From contig JAZRIW010000029.1 of assembly GCA_045645505.1 (NCBI GenBank), forward strand, positions 1 to 63,124: a stretch of 63,124 nucleotides of DNA, read 5' to 3'. A program made the position numbers and the translations under genes. Source of the DNA: Fumia sp045645505. GTDB taxonomy: Bacteria; Bacillota; Clostridia; Oscillospirales; Ruminococcaceae. Shown in pieces: positions 16,872-25,129 of this stretch. Within the stretch, counting starts at the first letter, position 1. Each line of letters begins with the position of its first letter. Below the pieces are notes generated by a model. It did no database searches, was not told the DNA's origin, and worked only from the letters and a program-made list of their open reading frames with translations.

Positions 16872-17762
16872 TTAATTTGAAAATTCATTTTCCTTAATGT
16901 AGTCAATAAATGTTTTGAGACTTTTTGACATCCATTTGTTTTTGTGATAAATGAGCTGTTTCCAGATTTCAATATTCATATCTTTTACATCAAGGTAACA
17001 AAGTTTATTGTTTGCGATTAAATCGTTTGTTACAAAATCGGGAAGAAAGGAAATTGCATCGCTTTGTGCTATAAGCGAAGTTATTATATCGGTTCTGCCT
17101 ATTTCAAGAATAGGTGTTATTTCTAATGACTTTTTTGCCAGTTCCTTATCAAAAACACGTCTGTATCCCTGGCCATTTTCAGTTAATATAAAGGGCTCAT
17201 TTATGATGTCCTTAATGGATAAATTCTTCTTTCCTGCAAACTTTGAGGCTTTACTTGCAACAAAGTGCATTGGTAATAGCTCTTCTTTCGCAATAATGTA
17301 ATCCTTGTTATAAATATGTCCATCAAGGGTTATAATAAAATCTGCTTCGTTATGGTCAAGCATATAAAGCATTACACCTGAGTCTCCGGTGGTGAATCGG
17401 ATAGAGATAGAAGGATGTTTTTTGTGAAAATTAATATAATGGGAGTTTATCATATTATCACAAATAGAATCAGGGGTTACGATATGTATATGACCGGTGA
17501 GTTGTTCTTCTTTATTTATATTTTCTTTGAATTCGTCTGTAAGTGTACGGATTTGGTGAGCATAGGAGATGAGTTCATGGCCACGTGCAGTGAGCGTGAT
17601 TGTATGGTTTATTCTTTCAAACAGGAGACAACCAAGTTCATTTTCCAATTGTTTTATCTGGAAAGAGATGGTGGATTGGGAATACCCAAGTTGTTCAGCG
17701 GCTTTTGTAAAACTCCCAAGTTCGGCTACATGTATAAAGGTGATTAAATTCCTTAGTTCCAT
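16872..17762 (-). CDS. LysR-family transcriptional regulator
   Basis: A 296-residue regulator. The N-terminal winged helix-turn-helix (MELRNLITFIHVAELGSFTKAAEQLGYSQSTIS) and the QIKQLENELGCLLFER linker are the classic LysR pattern. The rest is a periplasmic-binding-protein-like effector domain. The start at 17762 is chosen because GGAGG lies seven bases before it; a longer frame would add 16 untypical residues. It is divergent from the ABC transporter operon, and an inverted repeat AATAC-N6-GTATT (17821-17836) lies inside the transporter promoter, as expected for a LysR binding site. The effector is unknown, probably the transported ligand. Confidence 0.92.
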   Translation of the reverse strand: MELRNLITFIHVAELGSFTKAAEQLGYSQSTISFQIKQLENELGCLLFERINHTITLTARGHELISYAHQIRTLTDEFKENINKEEQLTGHIHIVTPDSICDNMINSHYINFHKKHPSISIRFTTGDSGVMLYMLDHNEADFIITLDGHIYNKDYIIAKEELLPMHFVASKASKFAGKKNLSIKDIINEPFILTENGQGYRRVFDKELAKKSLEITPILEIGRTDIITSLIAQSDAISFLPDFVTNDLIANNKLCYLDVKDMNIEIWKQLIYHKNKWMSKSLKTFIDYIKENEFSN

Positions 17763-17814
17763 TATAATTCCTCCAACATCTAAAAAATCGATAGCTACAA
17801 TCAAAACCATTCAT

Positions 17815-17843
17815 TTGACTAATACTCAAACGTATTATATACT
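17815..17843 (+). promoter_or_regulatory. Promoter of the ABC transporter operon with overlapping LysR-type box
   Basis: TTGACT (17815-17820), a 17-base spacer and TATACT (17838-17843), a near-consensus promoter. The spacer contains the inverted repeat AATAC (17821-17825) and GTATT (17832-17836), matching the T-N11-A style of LysR operators. Confidence 0.7.
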
Positions 17844-17895
17844 ATACTTAACAAAATTTCAAGGTTTAATTTAACCTGAAAAAGGAGACTTTATC

Positions 17896-18870
17896 ATGAA
17901 AAAAGTAATTTCTGTTATCTTGGCACTTACTCTTTGTGTAGGTTGTATGGTTTCATTTAACGGATGTTCCGGCGAAAAAACCGATGGTAGTTACAAAATC
18001 GGTATTGTTCAGCTTGTTGAACATGTTGCTTTGGATGCTGCAACCGAAGGTTTTAAACAAGCGATTATCGATGAACTCGGCGAAGATGCTGTTGAGTTTG
18101 ATGTTCAGAACGGACAGGGAGATTCCGCAACATGCTCTACTATTGCAAACCAATTTGTTTCCAATAATGTAGATTTGATTATGGCTAATGCAACACCCAC
18201 ACTTCAGGCAGCAGCTGCTGCAACCGGTGATATTCCGATTCTTGGTACTTCTGTAACTGAGTATGGTGTTGCTCTTGAACTTAAAGATTTTAATGGTACC
18301 GTTGGCGGTAATATTTCGGGAACCTCTGACCTCGCACCTCTTGATAAACAGGCTGATATGATTACTGAATGGTGCCCCGATGCTAAAACTGTCGGACTCC
18401 TTTACTGCTCTAAGGAAGCTAATAGCCAATATCAGGTAGATGTTGTAAAACAAGAGCTTGAAAACAAGGGACTTACTACTGTTATGTACCCCTTTACAGA
18501 TTCCAATGACCTTGCTCAGATTTGTACTACTGCTTCTGATAACTGTGACGTTATTTATGTTCCTACTGATAATACTGTTGCAGAAAATACAGGTATTATT
18601 GATAATATTTGCGAACCCAAAAAAGTTCCTGTAATTGCCGGTGAAGAGGGTATCTGCTCCGGTTGCGGTATTGCTACTCTTTCTATCAGCTATTATGATC
18701 TTGGTTATACAACCGGTAAGATGGCGGTTAAGATTCTCAGAGATGGTGCTGATATTTCTACTATGCCCATCGAATATGCTGAAAAGCAAACTCCTAAGTA
18801 TAATGAGCAAAATTGCGAAGCCTTGGGAATTACTCCTGTTGAAGGATATACTGCTATTGAAGCAAATTAA
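17896..18870 (+). CDS. ABC transporter substrate-binding lipoprotein (TrpX-like)
   Basis: A 324-residue extracellular binding protein of the ABC_sub_bind family (PF04392). The N-terminus is a lipoprotein-type signal with two candidate lipid-anchor cysteines (Cys17 and Cys24, the latter followed by SGEK). YKIGIVQLVEHVALDAATEGF is the family's first strand and helix; PILGTSVTEYGVAL and CDVIYVPTDNTVAEN are core blocks. Related TrpXYZ systems in streptococci are linked to tryptophan or other aromatic amino acids, but the ligand here is unproven. A stem-loop after the gene may let it be made in excess over permease and ATPase, as binding proteins usually are. The high use of optimal codons also suggests strong expression. 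Confidence 0.9.
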   Translation: MKKVISVILALTLCVGCMVSFNGCSGEKTDGSYKIGIVQLVEHVALDAATEGFKQAIIDELGEDAVEFDVQNGQGDSATCSTIANQFVSNNVDLIMANATPTLQAAAAATGDIPILGTSVTEYGVALELKDFNGTVGGNISGTSDLAPLDKQADMITEWCPDAKTVGLLYCSKEANSQYQVDVVKQELENKGLTTVMYPFTDSNDLAQICTTASDNCDVIYVPTDNTVAENTGIIDNICEPKKVPVIAGEEGICSGCGIATLSISYYDLGYTTGKMAVKILRDGADISTMPIEYAEKQTPKYNEQNCEALGITPVEGYTAIEAN

Positions 18871-18883
18871 ATTTTAGATATTC

Positions 18884-18911
18884 AGCCGGAGGGTGTTTCT
18901 TCTCTCCGGCT
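18884..18911 (+). terminator. Intra-operon stem-loop (partial terminator or RNA stabiliser)
   Basis: An exact 8-bp GC-rich stem (18884-18891 with 18904-18911) lies 14 bases after the binding-protein stop codon and 39 bases before the permease gene. The T-rich tail is interrupted, so partial read-through is expected. Confidence 0.55.
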
Positions 18912-18949
18912 ATTTCCCTATTTTTATTATATGAATAAAGGAGAATTAA

Positions 18950-19882
18950 ATGGAAATTTTTAGTCAACTTTTTGGTGCTTTACCGGGATCTGTTTCACAA
19001 GGTTTAATTTGGGGAATTATGGCCATTGGCGTATATATTACCTATCGTATTCTTGATGTTGCAGATTTAACGGTAGATGGTTCTTTTGCAACGGGTGGTG
19101 CTGTTGCGGTGGTACTCATCTTAAATGGATGTAATTTATGGATATCTATGATAGCTGCGTTTGTTGCAGGTCTTTTAGCAGGTGCTGTTACAGGACTTTT
19201 GCATACGCTTATGGGAATACCACCAATTTTAGCCGGTATTTTAACTCAACTTTCGCTTTATTCTGTAAATCTTAAAATTATGGGTAAGGCAAATCAGTCG
19301 GTCAATGTAAATCAAACTGACCTTCTTGTATCACTTCGTTGGGTGAAGGAACTTGCATTTCATAATCCTCTCATCATTGTAGGCGTTGTTTTGATAATTT
19401 TGATTTCTTTGCTTTATTGGTTTTTTGGAACCGAGATGGGATGTGCTATCCGTGCTACCGGAAGTAATCTGAATATGAGCCGCGCACAAGGTATAAATAC
19501 AAGTTTTAACAAGGTTCTCGGTATTATGCTTTCTAATGGACTTGTGGCTTTTTCAGGCGCTTTTCTTGCTCAGTATCAGGGCTTTGCCGATGTTAAAATG
19601 GGACAGGGTGCAATCGTTATAGGTCTTGCTGCTGTTATTATTGGTGAGGCATTATTCGGCAAGATCTTTAAAAACTTCGCACTCAGACTTTTGTCTGTTG
19701 CATTTGGTTCTGTTATTTATTATATTGTTATCCAGGCAGTTATCACGATAGGACTTGATGCTAATCTTTTAAAACTGCTTTCAGCAGCAATTGTTGCTAT
19801 TTTCCTTGCAATTCCTTATTGGAAAAGAAGGTATTCTGAAAAGCATATGAGAAAATCAAAAGGGGGAAAAATAAATGCTTGA
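18950..19882 (+). CDS. ABC transporter permease (TrpY-like)
   Basis: A 310-residue integral membrane protein of the branched-chain amino acid permease superfamily. Hydrophobic stretches alternate with short loops from residue about 15 to 295. YRILDVADLTVDGSFATGGAV is the conserved early motif, and ATGSNLNMSRAQGINT is the cytoplasmic loop that contacts the ATPase. Its stop overlaps the ATPase start by eight bases. It forms the membrane pore for the ligand delivered by the upstream lipoprotein. Confidence 0.9.
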   Translation: MEIFSQLFGALPGSVSQGLIWGIMAIGVYITYRILDVADLTVDGSFATGGAVAVVLILNGCNLWISMIAAFVAGLLAGAVTGLLHTLMGIPPILAGILTQLSLYSVNLKIMGKANQSVNVNQTDLLVSLRWVKELAFHNPLIIVGVVLIILISLLYWFFGTEMGCAIRATGSNLNMSRAQGINTSFNKVLGIMLSNGLVAFSGAFLAQYQGFADVKMGQGAIVIGLAAVIIGEALFGKIFKNFALRLLSVAFGSVIYYIVIQAVITIGLDANLLKLLSAAIVAIFLAIPYWKRRYSEKHMRKSKGGKINA

Positions 19883-20672
19883 TATTATAAATGTTGAGAA
19901 AACTTTTAACCCCGGAACTATTAATGAAAAGAAAGCTTTAAATGGTATAAATCTTCATCTTGACGAGGGAGATTTTGTAACTGTTATTGGCGGTAATGGT
20001 GCAGGTAAATCGACAATGTTAAATATGATTGCAGGTGTATATCCTGTTGACTGCGGTAATATTGTGGTTGATGGCATTGATATTACAGGTCTTCCTGAAT
20101 ATAAACGTGCAAAGTATTTAGGCAGAGTGTTTCAGGATCCAATGACCGGTACGGCGGCAGATATGCAGATTGAAGAAAATTTAGCACTTGCTGCCCGTCG
20201 TGGAAAAAGAAGAACTTTGCGTTCAGGTATTACTGCTAAAGAAAGAGCAGAATATAAAGAAATTCTTAAAATTTTAGATTTGGGACTTGAAGAAAGATTG
20301 ACAGCAAAGGTGGGATTGTTGTCCGGCGGCCAGCGTCAGGCACTTACTTTGCTTATGGCAACTCTTAAAAAACCGAAACTTTTACTTTTAGATGAACATA
20401 CTGCTGCTCTTGATCCTAAAACTGCAAAGAAGGTTCTTGATATCACAGAAGAGATAGTAGCTAAAGAAAATCTTATAACGATTATGATTACTCACAATAT
20501 GGCAGATGCAATCAGGGTTGGAAATCGACTGATTATGATGCATGAGGGACGTATTGTTGTCGATGTTAAGGGTGAAGAAAAGAAAAAGCTTACTATTGAA
20601 CAGCTTCTTCAAATGTTTGAAGCATCAAGCGGTAGTAAACTTACAAGTGATAAGGTTATACTTTCTAAATAA
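19875..20672 (+). CDS. ABC transporter ATP-binding protein (TrpZ-like)
   Basis: A 265-residue ATPase powering the transporter. Walker A GGNGAGKST, Q-loop in RVFQDPM, signature LSGGQRQALTLLMA, and Walker B LLLLDEHTAALDP followed by ITHNMADA with the switch His. The usual Walker B Glu-Pro is Glu-His (DEHTAALD), which is the common form in this subfamily. The gene overlaps the permease gene and closes the operon in front of a strong terminator. Confidence 0.93.
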   Translation: MLDIINVEKTFNPGTINEKKALNGINLHLDEGDFVTVIGGNGAGKSTMLNMIAGVYPVDCGNIVVDGIDITGLPEYKRAKYLGRVFQDPMTGTAADMQIEENLALAARRGKRRTLRSGITAKERAEYKEILKILDLGLEERLTAKVGLLSGGQRQALTLLMATLKKPKLLLLDEHTAALDPKTAKKVLDITEEIVAKENLITIMITHNMADAIRVGNRLIMMHEGRIVVDVKGEEKKKLTIEQLLQMFEASSGSKLTSDKVILSK

Positions 20673-20675
20673 TAT

Positions 20676-20718
20676 AAAAGGACTACAAACAAAATGTTTG
20701 TAGTCCTTTTTATTTTTA
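20676..20718 (+). terminator. Terminator of the ABC transporter operon
   Basis: A perfect 16-bp stem (20676-20691 with 20695-20710) around AAA, followed by TTTTATTTTT-like sequence. Confidence 0.92.
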
Positions 20719-20821
20719 CAGTAAATAATATTAATTTTTTTAAAAAAATTATCCCGATCAATTTAAATTGTAAACAATTTGTTAACAATGCATTTTTTGT
20801 GATTTTATCGTAAAAAAAGTA

Positions 20822-20850
20822 TTGCAAAATGTGTTTTAAGTGTATATAAT
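20822..20850 (+). promoter_or_regulatory. Predicted promoter of the mraZ (dcw) cluster
   Basis: TTGCAA (20822-20827), a 17-base spacer and TATAAT (20845-20850). The MraZ-type boxes begin 11 bases downstream. Confidence 0.65.
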
Positions 20851-20860
20851 TATATCATAA

Positions 20861-20908
20861 GTGGTTAATAGTGGGTTAAAACGGTGAATTGTGTCAAAGA
20901 ATTCCCAC
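20861..20908 (+). promoter_or_regulatory. Putative MraZ operator repeats
   Basis: GTGGTTAATA (20861-20870) and GTGGGTTAAA (20871-20880) are direct repeats with 10-base spacing. A further degenerate GGTG copy and an inverted CCCAC (20904-20908) follow. MraZ proteins are known to bind arrays of TGGG-type repeats at about one-turn spacing upstream of their own gene. The array lies just after the promoter, where binding would repress. Confidence 0.55.
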
Positions 20909-20932
20909 TAAATGAAAGGGGTGAGGTAGGAA

Positions 20933-21355
20933 ATGTTAATAGGCGAATACGGATATAATATAGATATAAAAGGGCGTTTGAATTTTCCTGCCAAGCTTCG
21001 TGATGATATGGGAGAAAGTTTCATTGTTTGTAAGGGACTTGGCGATAAGTGCCTGTACGCCTATTCCAAAGAACAATGGAGCATCAAACAGGAACGAATT
21101 AAGGAGTTGCCCATATCCAAAGCAAAACAATTACAGCGCTACCTCTTTTCCAGTGCATGTGAATGTGAACCGGACAAGCAGGGAAGAATTGTTATCCCTC
21201 AGCCACTGAGGGCATTTGCCGGATTATCCAAAGAAGTCATGATTATCGGAGCGGATGACCGTTGCGAAATCTGGGACAAGGGTGAATGGGATAATGTTTG
21301 CGGCCAGATGAGCGCTGATATGATAGGCGAACTTATAGACGCCTTAGGATTCTAA
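20933..21355 (+). CDS. mraZ: Transcriptional regulator MraZ
   Basis: A 140-residue protein with two SpoVT/AbrB-like MraZ repeats. GEYGYNIDIKGRLNFPAKLRDDM opens the first; CECEPDKQGRIVIPQPLRAFA opens the second. MraZ forms ring-shaped oligomers and represses the division and cell-wall cluster it heads. It is the first gene of the cluster, with a strong AAGGGGTGAGG site. The candidate operator repeats lie 25-70 bases upstream. Confidence 0.97.
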   Translation: MLIGEYGYNIDIKGRLNFPAKLRDDMGESFIVCKGLGDKCLYAYSKEQWSIKQERIKELPISKAKQLQRYLFSSACECEPDKQGRIVIPQPLRAFAGLSKEVMIIGADDRCEIWDKGEWDNVCGQMSADMIGELIDALGF

Positions 21356-21374
21356 TTTGAAAGGAAGAAGGTAC

Positions 21375-22310
21375 ATGGAGTTTTCCCATTTCCCTGTTAT
21401 GCTTGATGAATGTATAAAGGGATTGAACGTCAGGGAAGACGGTATCTATGTTGATGGTACTGCAGGCGGAGGAGGTCATTCCTCTGAAATTGCCAAGCGT
21501 CTGACTACCGGTAAACTATTTTCCTTGGATCAGGACCCCGATGCTGTGAAAGCGGCAACTGAGCGACTTAGCGTATATGATAATGCTAAGGTGATTAAAA
21601 CTAACTTTAAAGATATGACAGATGTCCTGTTGGGTGAAGGCGTTTGTAAGGTCAATGGAGTTATGCTCGATTTAGGGGTTTCTTCGTATCAACTTGATAC
21701 GGCAGAAAGAGGTTTCAGCTATCAGCATGATGCACCTCTTGATATGCGAATGTCACAAAGCGGAATAAGCGCAAAAGATGTCGTGAACAGCTACAGTTTA
21801 GACGAGCTTACCCGTATTTTGCGAGAATACGGCGAAGAAAAATTCGCTTACAACATCGCAAAAAACATTGTAAGACGTAGGGAGGTTTCTGAGATAGAGA
21901 CCACCCAACAACTTGCAGAAATCATCAAAGCATCCATGCCGGCGGCGAGCAGGAGAGAAAAAAATCCTTGCAAACGCTCGTTTCAAGCGATAAGAATTGC
22001 AGTTAATTCTGAGCTTGATTCGTTAAGCCAAGGTATTGACGCAGCTTTTGATTTGCTTAGTATAGGCGGCAGACTTGTGATAATTACTTTCCATTCTCTG
22101 GAAGACAGAATGGTAAAACAGAAATTTTCAGAGCTCTGTCAGGGTTGCATATGTCCTCCGGATTTTCCGGTTTGCGTATGTCACAATGAGCCTAAGGCTA
22201 AGATGATTTCGAGAAAACCTATTCTTCCGTCAGAGGAAGAATTGCAGATAAACAGAAGAAGTCAAAGTGCAAAATTGAGAATTATAGAAAAATGTAGGGA
22301 GAGAGAATAA
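21375..22310 (+). CDS. rsmH: 16S rRNA (cytosine1402-N4)-methyltransferase
   Basis: A 311-residue SAM methyltransferase (formerly MraW) that methylates C1402 in the decoding centre. HFPVMLDECIKGL, DGTAGGGGHSSEI, LDLGVSSYQLD, GFSYQHDAPLDMRM and ITFHSLEDRMVK are the family's conserved blocks in order. A Cys-rich loop (CQGCICPPDFPVCVC) lies near the C-terminus and is common in Firmicute members. The start at 21375 (ATG) is chosen over the TTG at 21357 because GGAAGAAGG precedes it and the family begins with EFSHxPVM-like residues. It overlaps ftsL by one base. Confidence 0.97.
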   Translation: MEFSHFPVMLDECIKGLNVREDGIYVDGTAGGGGHSSEIAKRLTTGKLFSLDQDPDAVKAATERLSVYDNAKVIKTNFKDMTDVLLGEGVCKVNGVMLDLGVSSYQLDTAERGFSYQHDAPLDMRMSQSGISAKDVVNSYSLDELTRILREYGEEKFAYNIAKNIVRRREVSEIETTQQLAEIIKASMPAASRREKNPCKRSFQAIRIAVNSELDSLSQGIDAAFDLLSIGGRLVIITFHSLEDRMVKQKFSELCQGCICPPDFPVCVCHNEPKAKMISRKPILPSEEELQINRRSQSAKLRIIEKCRERE

Positions 22311-22750
22311 TGCAACAGAGAAGTAATTTAGCGTATGATCTTGAGCGTTTTGAAAATCGTACGCCTGTTATTACTAAAGTAAGTGCCGGCAAAGAAAAAA
22401 AGACATTAAAGCCTTTTAAAGTCGTTGCAGTTGCTTTGTTGTTTGTTGCCATGACATCTACTATTCCCTACGGAAGACTTGTTATAAATGAGCTTAATAT
22501 GCAATACAATGCTGCCAATGCACAGCTCAATGAGCTTAAAAGTGAAGGCGTTCGTATGCAGAGTGAGCTTGAAAGCAAAATTTCTCTTAAGACAGTTGAG
22601 AATATAGCAGTAAGCGAGTATGGTATGGTGAAACCTGACAGTACTCAGGTGGGATATATCAAACTTAATGATGAAAATAAGATTGAAACTACATCACATC
22701 AGGAATCCATTACTGCCAGAGTTGCGGATTTGGTTGAAAACATATTTTAG
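22310..22750 (+). CDS. ftsL: Cell division protein FtsL-like
   Basis: A 146-residue single-pass membrane protein. A basic cytoplasmic N-terminus (ending KEKKTLKPFK) is followed by one membrane segment (about residues 38-55) and an extracytoplasmic coiled-coil region (NMQYNAANAQLNELKSEGVRMQSELESK). FtsL bridges the septal synthase to FtsQ/DivIB. Sequence identity within the family is low, so the call rests on topology, size and position between rsmH and the septal penicillin-binding protein, which is the canonical place. Confidence 0.88.
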   Translation: MQQRSNLAYDLERFENRTPVITKVSAGKEKKTLKPFKVVAVALLFVAMTSTIPYGRLVINELNMQYNAANAQLNELKSEGVRMQSELESKISLKTVENIAVSEYGMVKPDSTQVGYIKLNDENKIETTSHQESITARVADLVENIF

Positions 22751-22807
22751 TCATCCGCTTATATGGAATAAAAATCACATTTTTTCAATACATATAAAAT
22801 GACGCGG

Positions 22808-22835
22808 AGGTTGAGATCAAATATCTTAACCTTTT
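22808..22835 (+). terminator. Possible attenuator between ftsL and the penicillin-binding protein gene
   Basis: A 10-bp stem with one G-T pair (22808-22817 with 22823-22832) followed by TTTG. It sits in the 129-base gap inside an otherwise tight cluster and could lower downstream transcription. Confidence 0.4.
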
Positions 22836-22879
22836 GTTGTTATTTAGGACCAAATTTCAGTATCAGGGGAGTGGGATAA

Positions 22880-25105
22880 ATGGCTGTAACAATCACCAAA
22901 GAGATGAAAAAAAGACTTATTATTATATTTGCTCTTCTTGCGGTGGTATTAGCTTGGGTTATTGCTAATTTGGTTTATCGTTCTATTATCACATCTCAGG
23001 AGTTGAGGATTAAAGCTTCTGATCAACAGTTAAGTGATATAACGATACCTGCAAACCGTGGTACTATTTATGATGCTAATATGAATGTATTGGCGCAGAG
23101 TGCTACTGTATGGAATGTTCAGCTTTCTCCGCTTGAAATTATTGAAAATCACGATCCTGAAGAACGGGATATGATGGTATATGATTTAGCGAGAATTCTT
23201 GAGCTTGAACCTGAGGATATTAAAAAAAGGCTTGAAAATAAAAAAAGTCAATATGAAATAATAAAGCGAAAAATAGAAAAACCTGTTGCAGATACTATTA
23301 CTGATTTAAAAAAAGAAAAGGGATATAAAGGTATTTATCTTGAGATAGATACCAAGAGATATTATCCTTATGAAAATCTTGCATCATCAGTTATAGGTTT
23401 TACAAATGCTGAAAATCAGGGTGCCTACGGACTTGAAGCTAAATATAATACTGTTTTATCGGGTACTCCGGGAAGAAAGATTTCAGCTAAAAATGCGTTA
23501 GGACAGACTCTTCCTACTTCTTATGAAAAAGTTTATCCTGCAGAACTTGGAAATAGTATAGTGACTACTATTGACCAGGTTATACAGCATTTTATTGAGA
23601 AATCTTTGGATAATGCCGTAACACAGTATTCACCGGATCAGGGCGCTGCGATTATTGTTATGGACGTAAACACAGGTGCTATTTTGGGTATGGCTTCAAA
23701 ACCTGATTTTGATTTGAATGCACCTTATGAAATTACAAGTGAAAAATTAAAAGCGACGATAGAAGAAGCAAAAACTGATGAAGAAAAGGCTATCGCTACT
23801 AAAAATGCGTGGGAAATGCAGTGGAGAAATAAGACCATTACAGATACTTATGAACCCGGCTCGGTATTTAAGACCGTTACAGCATCAGCGGCATTGGAAG
23901 AGGGAACTGCAACTTTGAATTCTTCCTATAATTGTACCGGTTCTGTAACTTTCCCGGGGCTTCCCAAAGCTATTCATTGTCATAAACATGGAGGCCATGG
24001 CACACTTGATTTTACAGGTTCCTTGGTGAATTCTTGTAACCCTGCTTTTATTACCATAGGTCAGGGCCTTGGCGCAGAGCGATTCTTTAAATATTATGAA
24101 GGTTTTGGACTTACTGAAAAAACAGGTATAGATTTACCTGCTGAAAATAAAGGTTCTTATTATGATGCATCTATGTCAACTATCAGTTTGGCATCTTGCT
24201 CATTTGGACAGTCAAATACCGTTACACCGCTTCAGATGATGACAGCGGCAGTAGCTTCTATAAATGGTGGAAAGCTTTTGCAACCGCATATTGTGAGTAA
24301 AATAGTCGATAATAACGGAAATACAGTTGAGGAAATAGGTACAACTGTACGCAGACAGGTTATTTCAGAGGAAAGTTCGGCGATTATGAGAAGTGCGCTG
24401 GAACAAGTTGTTTCCGCTAACGGTGGCACGAATGCTTATGTAAAAGGTTATCGAATCGGTGGTAAGTCCGGTACCGCACAAAAACTTACTGACAGTACAA
24501 ACAGTAAATACGTTTTTTCATATTTTGTATTTGCACCTGCAGATGATCCGCAGGTTGCGGCTTTGGTTATGGTTGATGAACCTACTGAGGGAAAAAGGGA
24601 TTATGCAAACGTAGTAGTAGGACCTTTGGCGGCAGCTGTAATGAAGGATGTTTTGCCATATCTTGGCATTTCACCTCAATATACCGATGAGGAACTTGCA
24701 GAGCAGGAAGCTACAATTCCTACCGGTATGATAGGTATGGATCCGTTTACTGCACAAAGTAAACTTGGAATCAGGGGCTTAAATGGAAAAATTATCGGTA
24801 ATGGTAAAACAGTTGTGTCGGTTTTCCCGAATCAAGGCACCAAAATTCCAAATGGGGGAACAGTTATTTTATATACAACTGAAGATGAAGCTCAGACAGT
24901 TACTGTTCCGACAGTTATAGGAATGACGCCTACTCAGGCGAATCAGGTTCTGACAAATTCGGGGCTTAATATAAGAATCGGAGGAGGAGCCGCAAATAAC
25001 AAGCGCGCACAGATTTCCTCACAAAGTGTAGAAAGCGGTGCAACTGTTCCAAGAGGAACTATTGTAGAGGTAGAATGTCTGATTACCGGGGAAGATGGAG
25101 AATAG
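22880..25105 (+). CDS. Class B penicillin-binding protein, SpoVD/FtsI type, with two PASTA domains
   Basis: A 741-residue septal peptidoglycan transpeptidase anchored by one N-terminal membrane segment (about residues 12-32). A dimerisation region follows (IPANRGTIYDANMNVLAQS), then the transpeptidase domain: Ser328 in EPGSVFK (SxxK), SCN in VNSCNPAF (SxN) and KSGTA. Two PASTA repeats end the protein (about 610-675, starting GMIGMDPFTAQSKL, and about 675-738, starting VPTVIGMTPTQANQV). Bacillus SpoVD has PASTA at the C-terminus and acts in spore cortex synthesis, while PbpB/FtsI acts in division. Only one such gene is present in this cluster, so it may serve vegetative division or both. It forms a synthase pair with FtsW. 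Confidence 0.93.
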   Translation: MAVTITKEMKKRLIIIFALLAVVLAWVIANLVYRSIITSQELRIKASDQQLSDITIPANRGTIYDANMNVLAQSATVWNVQLSPLEIIENHDPEERDMMVYDLARILELEPEDIKKRLENKKSQYEIIKRKIEKPVADTITDLKKEKGYKGIYLEIDTKRYYPYENLASSVIGFTNAENQGAYGLEAKYNTVLSGTPGRKISAKNALGQTLPTSYEKVYPAELGNSIVTTIDQVIQHFIEKSLDNAVTQYSPDQGAAIIVMDVNTGAILGMASKPDFDLNAPYEITSEKLKATIEEAKTDEEKAIATKNAWEMQWRNKTITDTYEPGSVFKTVTASAALEEGTATLNSSYNCTGSVTFPGLPKAIHCHKHGGHGTLDFTGSLVNSCNPAFITIGQGLGAERFFKYYEGFGLTEKTGIDLPAENKGSYYDASMSTISLASCSFGQSNTVTPLQMMTAAVASINGGKLLQPHIVSKIVDNNGNTVEEIGTTVRRQVISEESSAIMRSALEQVVSANGGTNAYVKGYRIGGKSGTAQKLTDSTNSKYVFSYFVFAPADDPQVAALVMVDEPTEGKRDYANVVVGPLAAAVMKDVLPYLGISPQYTDEELAEQEATIPTGMIGMDPFTAQSKLGIRGLNGKIIGNGKTVVSVFPNQGTKIPNGGTVILYTTEDEAQTVTVPTVIGMTPTQANQVLTNSGLNIRIGGGAANNKRAQISSQSVESGATVPRGTIVEVECLITGEDGE

Positions 25106-25129
25106 GTTATTCTTTAAGAGGAGCAAATT

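Noticed and set aside
17953..18810. A 285-residue open frame opposite the substrate-binding protein gene
   Set aside because: It mirrors a strongly codon-biased gene, has no ribosome binding site and no recognisable protein motif.
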